Below are positions 35,533 through 45,165 of a stretch of DNA of 64,000 nucleotides, one piece after another. Origin of the DNA: Lepidonotus clava (Eukaryota > Annelida > Polychaeta > Phyllodocida > Polynoidae); NCBI GenBank assembly GCA_936440205.1, contig OW387149.1, positions 29,155,151 to 29,219,150 on the forward strand, written 5' to 3'. The notes under the pieces were generated by a model that saw only the letters and a list, made by a program, of their open reading frames with translations, did not search any database and had not been told where the DNA came from. The position numbers and the translations under genes are program-made. Each line of letters starts with the position of its first letter. Position 1 is the first letter of the stretch.

Positions 35533-35858
35533 GGGGGGCCGACCAAAAACATCCACGATTTCTCGTGGGGGTAATTTGAGACCGACAAGAAGAAATATCA
35601 ACCCAGAAAACATCCACGAGAACTTTTGGACATCAAAATTTCTTGAAAATCATACTAAAATCATTTGCATAATATATTTATGTACATATAATACTTTTTA
35701 AAGTATGTTAGAAGCACATTGGAACACTATAATGGCTGAAAAATTGAATTCTGTACCACGAGAAGTTTAAAAACCAATGAGAGCAAAGTTTGTGATCGTG
35801 GGTATTTTAAGTTCTCGTGGGTCCAAAGTTATCGTGGATGTTTTTTGTTCGCCCCCCG
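35533..35858 (+). mobile_element. CACGAGAA-rich TIR element, copy b
   Basis: GGGGGGCCGACCAAAAACATCC at the left and GGATGTTTTTTGTTCGCCCCCC at the right are inverted, with interior AAAATCATACTAAAATCATT shared with copies a and c. It is not present at the matching place in unit C. Confidence 0.78.
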
Positions 35859-35862
35859 CTGG

Positions 35863-36275
35863 CGTCCCCTGTAGATCTTCTCATATTATTACATGCCAGA
35901 GGTTCAGCCTCACTGGTGAGACATGTACAGGCATGGCCTAGTTTAACTTTTTATCACTTTCTGGTTGTTGTTGGCTGGGTCAGTCCTTGAGGATATTCTC
36001 CATTTAACTTAACCATCTTGAACCTGCAGCTTAGTCACATGCAACACCAGTGAAACAAGTGAAAATCTAGGTACGTATGAGGTAAGGGCTTGGCCCAAAC
36101 CATGTCTAAGTTTACCAACTGTTTAATTGTTTTTTTCTAATGTTGAGGGAGCAGGGGGAATGGATAGGGGATTGCATTTGCCCCCACCTTTTCACTTTTC
36201 GAAGATGGTAGATAAAACCGAAACACATACAGGTAAGCCATCAGGAGAAAGGGCCATGTATATATATGGAGACTG
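35863..36275. other. Non-coding DNA of unit B
   Basis: Matches 56575-56990 of unit C (for example TTTCTGGTTGTTGTTGGCTGGGTC). No gene is evident in either copy. Confidence 0.5.
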
Positions 36276-36277
36276 TC

Positions 36278-36638
36278 CCGGGGGGCGGACCAAAAAACAT
36301 CCACGAATTCTCGTAGCAGTGATTTCAGGTCCACGAGAAGAATTTCATGCCCACGAGAAGAAAAATGTGCCCAGAAAACATCCACGAGAATTTCTGGACA
36401 TTTAAATTTCTTGAAAAATCATACTAAAACCATTCCTATAACATACTTACTAACAGATAATACGTTTTAATTGTGTCAGAAGGATATTGGAACACTTTAA
36501 TGGTTGAAAAAAATAAAAATAATGTTAGCAAAAACCCACGAGAGAGAGAAACCCACGATTGCAAATTATGCAATCGTGGGTTTTTGAACTTCTCGTGGAT
36601 ACGGAATTCTCGGGATTTTTTTTGGTCCGTCCCCCCGG
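36278..36638 (+). mobile_element. CACGAGAA-rich TIR element, copy c
   Basis: CCGGGGGGCGGACCAAAAAACATCC at the left and TTTTGGTCCGTCCCCCCGG at the right are inverted. Unit C reads GACTGACTTGGTATGTAGTAC across the equivalent point (about 56989-57010), while unit B reads GACTGT, then the element, then TGTGTAGTAC. Unit C therefore looks like an empty site. Confidence 0.82.
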
Positions 36639-36728
36639 TGTGTAGTACACAAGAGACAGTTCTTCTTACATTCTAGGACATGTTGGCAGAGGTTGCTCAG
36701 CTGATACTGCAATGCCCATATCGTTTAA

Positions 36729-36998
36729 CCCTTTGGACCCCATAGGTTGAAATCATGGATTGCCAGATTTCCCAAGGATTTCCCCCTGGAATTCCCTAAA
36801 TTCCTTGTAATTGAGGAAGTTCTAAGGCTGTCCCATATCCCTATTGAGAAACATGATAGAAATGGGGTCTTAATGCTATATTGCCCACTATTGTATGTTG
36901 AATAGCTATCAAATTATTCTCTTGGACTCAGAAAAACAGGGACAATTGTAAAGATTTGTCATTTTTCTGGGCATCTAGCCAGACTGGTGTCTAAAGGG
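36729..36998. mobile_element. piggyBac-type MITE (CCCTTTGGAC ends)
   Basis: CCCTTTGGACCCC at the left and GGTGTCTAAAGGG at the right are imperfect inverted repeats. The left flank is TTAA and the right TTAC. A diverged copy of the same insertion starts at 57085 in unit C (TTAA then CCCTTCAGACCC), so it predates the duplication. Confidence 0.6.
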
Positions 36999-37439
36999 TT
37001 ACTGTTAGCCTGCAAAGCATCCCCTCCCCTTGTTCCCCCACCTCCGCCGTGTAGGGCATGTCTGGAACGTCGATTCAAACTTGTAGTGAGGGGTGGGGCG
37101 AAGTTAATATGGCATTAATACTGTATGTTCCTTGTCTAAACATCAAAAACAAATATATAATCGTGGGGCACAGGTAATGAATCGATGTTCATTCAAATAT
37201 GGCGCCAGACTGGAGGGAGCAGTCTTTTTGTTGTAGTATTATGTCGTAGTACAGTAGCTTCCACACTGAAAAAAGTAAGGATTGGAAAGTTAGTCAAATG
37301 TCCGAACTTTTTGCAAAAATGTTAGTCATTTGACGGTGCATTTTTGTCCTAACTTTCTAACCCTGTTTTGACTAATTCATAGTCAGATTGACTAAGGCAA
37401 ACACAAAAAGTTAGTCAATATTGACGAAAAACGTTTACT

Positions 37440-37508
37440 TACTGCAGATTCGAACCCGGGCCCCTGGCATGAGAAGCGAGCGTCTTAACCACTACCCTAT
37501 CAATACCT
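37440..37508 (-). repeat. tRNA-like (SINE-type) segment
   Basis: On the minus strand, GGGTAGTGGTTAAGACG (A-box-like) is followed by CCCGGGTTCGAATCTGC (B-box), with TCATG in the anticodon region. The acceptor stem does not pair, so I read this as a tRNA-derived repeat rather than a functional tRNA gene. Confidence 0.45.
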
Positions 37509-37604
37509 TTATTTCTTGGTAGTGAACAAGTTCACTTGACTCTCCCATGTCCCCGTGGGCCTTGGACACTGCACCTATTTTTTCATACTTTTGTATCTTA
37601 CCTT

Positions 37605-37702
37605 TAGTGACGCCAGTTGCATAAATGCATCACCGTGCTCCTGATGCCAGTTGCATAAATGCAACATCACACTCTGGACGCCAGATGCATTCATGCAACA
37701 AC
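37605..37702. repeat. Tandem repeat, three units of about 35 bp
   Basis: GACGCCAGTTGCATAAATGC, GATGCCAGTTGCATAAATGC and GACGCCAGATGCATTCATGC follow one another inside the CACTG element. Confidence 0.75.
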
Positions 37703-37811
37703 TGTTACGTTTGCAAAATTAGAAAATATCTTGTTTTATATGACTGTGTAGAAATATGTGCCTATTTATTTTCTCTACGATCTTTGTTAATTTCAGCGTC
37801 AGTCTGAAGTG

Positions 37812-38018
37812 GGGGGGGGGGGGGGATAGCGAGGTTCTACAGGTGGAACCTTTACCTATATTTTCAATAACTTCAACCTGGAAAGTTGGGTGGCGAGCAG
37901 TATAAAGGGGAACTTTTCAATATTTCCCTACTATTTTTTAGGGTTTCCACATTACGTTTTGGAAGATACAGTGGAACTTTTAGAAAAATGTCCTTTGTGG
38001 GGGGGGGGGGGGGGGGGG
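37812..38018. repeat. Two long G runs
   Basis: G runs of about 15 (37812-37826) and 19 (38000-38018) bases lie inside the CACTG element and are potential quadruplex sites. Confidence 0.8.
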
Positions 38019-38483
38019 AGATAACTTTTTGAGGTGTTCTTGCCACTTTTCAACAATAACCCCATGAAGATGAATGTGATGTCAAATATCTAGGCTCTTT
38101 CATATTTTTGATGATAAACTTTTCAAATAAAATGCATACTTTTCGGGAGGGGGTAATGGCATGTAAACTATATATATGGATGGCCCTTAGTCAATCTGAC
38201 TAAGGGTTAGTCAAATTTAGGAAATGATTATAAATGTATGACAGATATCAGGCATAACCTTTTAATTGTATTTAAGATGAGCCCCTTAATGATTAGGAGT
38301 CTAAATGACCTCTTGACGAATCCGGGGTTAGAAAGTTAGTCAATGTGACTGAGGGGTTAGTCATATAACAGTAATAAGTACACAGGGATAAGTTGGAAAG
38401 TTAGACTTTCAATGACCAACCCAGGATTTCACTGGTCAAAGCCAGATTTGACTAACTTTCTAACTTTTCACTTTTTTCAGTGC

Positions 38484-40298
38484 AGAGAGGAGAGTGCCAC
38501 AACCTTCAAAGTAATGTTTATATACCCCCTTGGCTCAAACCCGTTGCAACGGGAATTGTAGCACATCTGTCTAAGGGGGTCCTGCTCATCCCTGGAATGG
38601 CAATATCCAGGGACGAATACTTTGTCTAGGTTACTGTGGGTGATTTTATATGTTGTTAGGAATTATGCAAAATGACAAGTGGTATGTACAACATTTCAGT
38701 GATCACCTGCCCCAGTACATACTGCTCTACATGCCATGTTAGTAATAAAAGTGGCATTACACTGTGAGTCAGGGTTTCCGATCTCTACGATGCAAAGATG
38801 TTGGGGTTGTTTTGGTCCCAACCGAATGAAGAGTTCGAGCAAGAAACCAAGGTGTAAGATTAAGAGTTGTGCCTCGTGCACGAGGGTGAACAAATGGGAC
38901 GGTCGGGAAATCGCAGTTCTCGGGGCTGTAGGTAGGAGGGGTTTTCGGCCTGGCACGTTCTGGACATTGGCGGGAGTAGAGGGGGGTGTGCTGCCCGGCC
39001 AGGTCTTCCACGGGGATCGGGTCATCGCTTGCCTAGAGGGTGGTAGCTTGTGGCCAAGCGGGTCACACCTTTGTCTCAGCAGTGATAGGCCGGCTGCTCA
39101 CTATTTCGGGCTTTCGTACCTGGTCGGTCTTTCGGTCTCGGGTCAGTCCTCAGGCTTATTAGGGCTTTCTTATCATCTTGGGGTTTCCAGACCACTACCC
39201 AATTTACTGAACTTATGTCATTTACTTGAGTTCTGCTGGCTCATTTCCTTCTATTAAGGCATATCTTTCTTGAGGAAGAGACGTGTGAACACAGTGAGTA
39301 CCAAGAAGGAACTGTTTATTTCGGACCTCCGTGCCCCTTTTTATACTCTATTAATCGATTCTGATTGGTCACTTTCAATCACGTGACTATTCTGACATCA
39401 CATCCGGTTACAATATGGTTTCGTACTTTCAGTAACATTTTAGTAAGTAACAGACAAACCAAAAAAGTATGGTTGCATGACGTGACAGTTACTTTGCACC
39501 TTGGCTGGGTGACTTTTACCAGGGGTGGACAGGGGATGGACAGTGGTTGGGATAAGACTCAGGAGATATCATGGAGATATTGCGACGCCGACGGGGTGTC
39601 ATTACTAGAGGGGTAGGGCGGTGAGGGCTGGCATTACTGTTTGAATCGTGTCTGGGTTTGGGGTCTGGTGTAGGGCTGCTAACATTCTTGTGGGACTAAC
39701 CATCCTAGACATAAGATGGGGATGATGCCAAAAATAAAAGAGTGGTAGCATACTAGCCGGTTGTTCATGGTCTTGTCTCTAATGCTGGCCCTGTCCCGAT
39801 TTTGTACCCTTGCTTATCATACATTTCAGCTTTCCTACGTTTCGACACTCATACATCTTGTATGATTTGGGTCACTCAAACAGTGTAATTTCATATAAAT
39901 TGCAATTTCTGACAATATATTTTTGTACACTTCATGATTACATTTTTATGTTAAATTCTGTTTTGTTCTAATTTCTTGTAACAACACCTATTTGACTTAT
40001 CATTTATAATTCGGTACTTAAGAAGTACTAAAATCCTGAATTTATTCCTAAAATTCATCACACCATCAATTATCTTCAAACAAAAGAATGCAAGTAACAC
40101 TTAAAAGATAGTGGCAGATCTGATCCACTGTATATCATTTCCGACAGAATTCTGGGAATCTAAAAATGTTGCACAAGGTGAATAAGTACTAGATAGAAAC
40201 ATGTTTTTAAGTAAGGAGATGCATTCTCAGTATTGTAGAATGTTAGAATTGAGGTAGTGAAAGAAGGCTTTATATGTATGTGTAATTTTTTGTTTCAG
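38484..40298 (+). promoter_or_regulatory. FUT-B upstream region: GC-rich island plus shared 5' block
   Basis: The stretch 38780-39130 is unusually CpG-rich for this window and holds a 173-codon open frame (38736-39257) with no domain, overlapped by open frames on the other strand. It then reads ATTGGTCACTTTCAATCACGTGAC (CCAAT/E-box-like) at about 39364-39388. The block at 39441-39515 matches 27455-27530 upstream of FUT-A. Promoter or non-coding first exon of FUT-B is the simplest reading, but no donor site is proven. The region ends at the splice acceptor 40297-40298. Confidence 0.35.
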
Positions 40299-40312
40299 AT
40301 AATCTATCGAAC

Positions 40313-41500
40313 ATGAAGGTTTGGGTTCAATGCCAACTTTGGTCCTTCGGGAAAATATTATTACAGAAAGCAAATTCTTGCTGGAAAAGGTTTGCACCTC
40401 AAATTCTATTTGTATACTTCATGATCCTGTTCATATTGGTTATGGAAAGGGCCTATACAAGTTTTGAACATGCAGATGAGGGAACAAGGCCGCCACCACC
40501 ATGTGAACTCCTACGTTTGGAACATGCAGCTAAGGGATCAGCAATGCCCCCACCACCATGCAAACTTATAATACATTGCAACCAATCTTCACATTATACA
40601 CAAGGTCAGATGGCTGACCAGACATTGATGACTCATCTCATAGGTGGCCTTGGAAATCAACTATGGATTTATGCATCCTTGTATGGACTGGCAAAAAAAT
40701 CGAGCAGACATGCTATAGGTTGTATGGGATATGATTTTCACAAACTATTTCCTAACCTGTCCATACCTTTGTTCACTTATGATGAATGTACAAGATGGAG
40801 AAATCAAGTTTCAAATATTTCAATACATGTTGGACAAAGAGAAAACCATCTATATTTTGATGTTGCAATGATTGATACACTGAGGACATCTACAAAGAAA
40901 CATGCGTTTGTCTGTTGCTATTTACAAAATTTAGGATTCTTTATTGAATATTTTGATGACATAAAAGCAGAATTAACAGTCAGGGAACTATTTAAAGCAA
41001 GGGCACAAAACACACTAAGAGAGCTAATGAATCAATCAAGATATGGGAAAGAATATTCCACAGAAAATGGTATAAGTCTCCTTAATGGCAAACCACCAGT
41101 ATTTATTACTCTTCATATCAGACGTGGAAATATGCTTAGAGAGAAATATGTACAACAACCTTTTCTTTCTTATTATGCAGGAGCTATGCATTTCTTTAGA
41201 AAAAAACATGGGAAAAGTGTTGTATTCATCGTTGCCACTGATGACCTAATGTGGGCCAAAGCTAATATTACAGGTAATGATGTGTACTATACAGGGGACA
41301 CTGGGTCAAAAAGCAGAGAAGATGAGTTTGCTATTGCAGTTGCATGTAATCACACTATAATGTCTGTGGGAACCTTTGGTTGGTGGATGGGTTTTCTTAC
41401 TGGTGGTGATGTAATCTATCATAAGGACTGGCTTGTAGGGCCCTGGACCAAATGGTACAAGGCTGGGCAATTCTTTCCTCATAGGTGGATACCCATGTAA
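40313..41500 (+). CDS. Alpha-1,2-fucosyltransferase-like protein (GT11), paralogue FUT-B
   Basis: A 395-residue type II Golgi enzyme of the FUT1/FUT2 family. The exon opens after acceptor TTTTTTGTTTCAG (40297-40298) and the first ATG is 14 nt in. The membrane segment is about 29-44. The stem (51-87) is a tandem duplication of an 18-19-residue unit, FEHADEGTRPPPPCELL then LEHAAKGSAMPPPPCKL, absent from FUT-A. Motifs are GGLGNQLWIY (111-120), HIRRGNM (268-274, Asn in place of the usual Asp) and ACNHTIMSVGTFGWW (344-358). Sequons include Asn148, 168, 319 and 346. The stop is TAATAA, which makes an AATAAA at 41499-41504. It differs from FUT-C at roughly 38 of 395 residues and the frame is intact. 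The donor is presumably GDP-fucose; the acceptor is unknown. Confidence 0.94.
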   Translation: MKVWVQCQLWSFGKILLQKANSCWKRFAPQILFVYFMILFILVMERAYTSFEHADEGTRPPPPCELLRLEHAAKGSAMPPPPCKLIIHCNQSSHYTQGQMADQTLMTHLIGGLGNQLWIYASLYGLAKKSSRHAIGCMGYDFHKLFPNLSIPLFTYDECTRWRNQVSNISIHVGQRENHLYFDVAMIDTLRTSTKKHAFVCCYLQNLGFFIEYFDDIKAELTVRELFKARAQNTLRELMNQSRYGKEYSTENGISLLNGKPPVFITLHIRRGNMLREKYVQQPFLSYYAGAMHFFRKKHGKSVVFIVATDDLMWAKANITGNDVYYTGDTGSKSREDEFAIAVACNHTIMSVGTFGWWMGFLTGGDVIYHKDWLVGPWTKWYKAGQFFPHRWIPM

Positions 41501-41878
41501 TAAAGACCATGTACAGGCTTGGTCACAAGACCACTCTTTGTTGATCAGCATATTATCTACAGTATAACCACATGGATGTCTACAAATGCAACATTATTAA
41601 TGATTATAACAGTTACTGTTGATCATTAAACTATGAATTTGTTTTAAGGAAATCTTGCATAAACATGTGGCCTAAATGGTATAGCATGAGGAGAAGACTA
41701 AAGTGTGTTCGTTGCCATGTTTGCTAGGCTGAAGGTAAACAATGTGAAAACTTTGAATAATTTGTTTGCCAATACCAAAAAACATGAGATGACATCAAGA
41801 AATATTGAATCCATACATAAGAATAATACCAGAATTTTATGACAGAAACATTGTTCTGATCCCAAACACCTGAAATCT
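41501..41878. other. 3' flank of FUT-B, matching the FUT-C flank
   Basis: Non-coding. It matches 59922-60115 and, after a unit-C-specific stretch, 60641-60818. Minus-strand open frames here occur in both units but have no domain. Confidence 0.5.
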
Positions 41879-41882
41879 TTAA

Positions 41883-42698
41883 CCCTTTCCACCCGCCGGA
41901 TGCATTACGGCATCGCCGCCATAATCGCGCCCGATGTCTACAAGCATCGCCGCTGAAAACACGCCCGATGCTTTCAAGCATCTTCCTGCAAGATTTGGCT
42001 TTATTTTGCTTAAAATCGTCAGAAAATCGGTAGAAAAAGCCCGAATCGCCCAGAATTTTTTACATAATAAAGCAAAAAGTCAAAATTTAATAATTTCTTG
42101 ACAATTTTTTTGTGCTGTAACTATGGCAATAGGGAGCACCATGGAGATTTCAAGTGCCCGGCGCCCAAGGGTCACACGGCGGAATCATGTCCAAATTGCC
42201 CAAATTAAACCTTATTATAGCTCAAAATCCATCGATTTACACTGGATTTTTGCGATATACACAATAAACAGTAACCCTTTCGTGAAAATGTTATGTCCAT
42301 ATGGTGATAAATTCAATATTTTCCACAGGATGGCGGAAATTTGAACCTCTTCCTTGTCCGCCGATCACACATCATCTCGGCGAAGCTGGCGCAAATGTCC
42401 AAACTGGCAGATGGTTTTCCGCTCGAAATGCGAAAAATACCGCATGCCCACTGGAAAATTTGGTATCCCTGTGATCCTTGTCACATATTCTACCCAAATA
42501 TCACAAAAAGAATGGTGAAAATCGGACATTTCTGCGAAAAATGACGAAAATTCACGCGGACATCCCCCTCCTTTACTCGCCAATCGGTTCCCGATCGGCG
42601 GAATGAGGTCAAAGGTGGCGGCGTCTAGTGGGGAGGGCTTTAACTACAATGGCCACTCTATGCGAGCAGTTCCCGCTAGGCGTGGCGGGTGGAAAGGG
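41883..42698. mobile_element. piggyBac-type non-autonomous element, 816 bp
   Basis: The perfect 15-bp inverted ends CCCTTTCCACCCGCC and GGCGGGTGGAAAGGG are flanked by TTAA (41879-41882 and 42699-42702). Unit C has the uninterrupted site (GAAATCTTTAAGTATTTGG at about 60810-60828) with a single TTAA. The interior is CpG-richer with repeated CATCGCCGC / GCCCGATG motifs near the left end. No transposase frame, so it depends on a partner. It inserted after the B/C duplication. Confidence 0.93.
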
Positions 42699-42702
42699 TT
42701 AA

Positions 42703-44475
42703 GTATTCACCAATTTTTGCTCGTTCGTTGTCGAGCATTTGGCAAGCTAGGTGATTTTTTTGGGGGTCCAATTTTTTATATTTCTGACATGAAATCATAC
42801 ATGTGAGTTTTTATTTCATACCAGTATAACATAGGAAAGTCTGTTTGAAGAAGGGTTTATCCAAAATAGTGAATTAAAGGAATTAAAGGAAGTCTTCAGG
42901 AATCTCTGTTGTAAGCGGTTTGGTGAACATTGGCTGGATCAAACTTCATATTTAAGAGATTCCAGAGATTTTCAGTGAATGTGCATTAATTTTCATATTT
43001 GACAAATCTATGCCCGAAAATGCATGAAAATCCCATAGAATATCGGATCAAGAAAACAAAAAGGTACTTGTGAATGTTTGCTTACAACCACCTAGTGCTT
43101 CAGCAAGAAATAGGTCAGCAAAGAAAAGATGGCAATGTATGTATGATTTTTTTGAACTTTTAAGGGTAGATAAATCATTTTCCTGTTTTTTTTGACTGGA
43201 TGATACGAAATGAATGTAAAACCCAACTCGTGAATGTCAAATCTTTCATATTTTTACTTGTGGATCTGCTTCAGATTTCAGATTTGACATCCACTCATTG
43301 GGTTTTACCAATAAAATTATATAGGTATCAATTTACAGAAATCCACTGAAGCAAAAGAATAACTCACATTTGTGCTCAAAATCAGCTAGTGTAAAGTGTG
43401 TTTTAAAGTCCTGCTCTTGCAATAACTTGGTTATGGAAAGGGCCATAGATATTTTGGTAAAATGTGGAAAATCAGGGTCTTTATATAGTCATTACAGATC
43501 CTGCATTTTTATGACTCTGCCCCTTGCAATTAAAGACATATTGCATCAAACTAGATAGTTTAATAAACTTAAATTTTCTGATGATATTAAGCTGAATTAA
43601 AGGAGACGGTGACTTGAGGCTTAAGTGTGAATGACTTCGATGGTGGCTTACCTATAGATATTTAGTCATTATGTGATATACCTAGACTGCTATACTATGC
43701 AAATTGTTTATCTATTAATTGAAATGAATATATACATGTATATCAATGTATATTATGTATGCCTTAGTATTTTCATTGTTGCCTCTATGTCTGGATGGAA
43801 TTTGATTTTTTTCTGCTAGATTTACTCATAGTACTGATGTACCTAACTCTTTCAAAACCTTCCTCTTACAGTCTTATGGAATGTGGTCAATACTGCCTCC
43901 TGAGCCCATGTTTTTGTTGCTAATTAGGATAATTAGGATAATTTTGATTTGGCAATCAAAACCAGCAATTTTGTGTTTTACAAAAATTAATGATAAGTTG
44001 CAAAAGTCTCAAAGAGGAAATATTATGCGTGAAATTTATTCATAATAAATGGAATATGATGCTGAAAAATGTTCGCAATAACATCATGTTCGCTTTCATT
44101 TGTATAATGTATGGCAACAAACAAAGGACTATTCATTGTGAAAAGTGGTGAAATTGTTCACTCATGGCCTATGACTTCTATCTCAAGTAAAAGAATGATA
44201 ATGCACTTCAGGTCTCAAGCAGCATACTCTCTTTTCTTGTGTAAAAAAACACATAAATTTGAAGTTACAGCATAATAACCAACACAATAACTGTGCTCAA
44301 TTCAACATCTCACATGATTATAGAAAAGAATTTTATGATAAAAAAAAAGACGGCATAATATTATCATTGTCTTATATTTGTGCTTAAATCTGTAGAATTA
44401 TCAGTATTGGTTGGGTTTGTGCCTCTCTGGGTCCAGCCATGGCCATTTGTCACCTTGGATCAGACCTAGTGTCCC
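42703..44475. other. Non-coding DNA of unit B
   Basis: Matches 60819-62557 almost base for base. At 43428-43447 the sequence TTGGTTATGGAAAGGGCC is identical to codons of the FUT-B membrane segment (40437-40454), which may be a tiny exon relic or chance. No gene is supported. Confidence 0.45.
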
Positions 44476-45165
44476 TGCAGTGCCGCATCACATAATGCCT
44501 CTTGCTGTAGTGAGAATTGGCACACATAGCAAGACCCATCGCTGTTAACAGCGATGGATGAAATCCACCTTTTATCCTTAAGGCCATATTACACTATGCG
44601 GCGAGGCACGTTCGCGTTGGGTCACGTTGCCCAACACATCTGACTCATGTTATTTTACAGACATGCTTGTTAAAAGAGGCATCCCAATGCGACCCAACCT
44701 GTGCCAACACGACCCAACACGTGCCGAACGAGACCCAACACATACCCAAACGCGTAGTATAATATGCTTTCACATTAGGCCCTATGCCTAGTGTAATATG
44801 TGCCCGACATGAGTCTGACGCGTTGGGCAACAGGACCCGACGCATAGTGTTATTAGGACTTTACAGCGATGATTTGATCATCCTTTTTTTTTATGTCCCG
44901 GGGGGACATTTTGGGATGTGAATTCTAATATTCTGTTTAATGATAGCAGTGTCCCTCAGCTCATAAAATGTATAGGAGGTGAGTGTGGAAATGTATCTAA
45001 CAGTCAATTAAATGTGTTCAAAATGTGTGCAAAATCATCACTGCAGTGATGATTGGCACATGGGGTAAACAAGGATGAAAAAACAGCGGGACAATTTTCA
45101 AACCATCCTTGTTCTCTTGCTGTTGCGAGCATTTGGTTATGCAATGCAGCACAGGCTGCAGTGCA
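44476..45165. mobile_element. TIR element (GTGCCCCGTCGCATAAC family), unit B, interrupted
   Basis: CTGCAGTGCCGCATCACATAAT at the left pairs loosely with GGTTATGCAATGCAGCAC, continuing AGGCTGCAG, at the right. The middle (CATTTTGGGATGTGAATTCTAA, TATAGGAGGTGAGTG) matches the 24188 copy. A Harbinger-type MITE sits inside it at 44581-44860. Confidence 0.7.
44581..44860. mobile_element. Harbinger-type MITE (AGGCCATATTACACTA family), unit B
   Basis: AGGCCATATTACACTATGCG and CGCATAGTGTTATTAGGACT are inverted ends flanked by TTA (44578-44580 and 44861-44863). It is also present in unit C, so it inserted before the duplication. Confidence 0.88.

Larger units (their letters stand above)
37264..38482. 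mobile_element. EnSpm/CACTA-like non-autonomous element (CACTG ends)
   Basis: CACTGAAAAAAGTAAGG at the left and CTTTTCACTTTTTTCAGTG at the right are inverted. GTTAGTCAAA / GACTAACTTTCTAAC motifs recur in both arms in the manner of subterminal repeats. CACTG...CAGTG termini with A-rich continuation resemble animal EnSpm-N elements, but no clear 3-bp target duplication is visible. The 1.2 kb interior holds a tRNA-like segment, a short tandem repeat and two G runs, and no transposase. Confidence 0.6.

Noticed and set aside
37440-37508. Functional tRNA gene
   Set aside because: The B-box is good but the acceptor stem does not pair and the segment lies inside a transposon.
38736-39257. 173-codon plus-strand open frame in a GC-rich island
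   Set aside because: No domain, overlapped by open frames on the other strand, and the high GC lowers stop frequency. A retroelement fragment was considered but nothing specific supports it.
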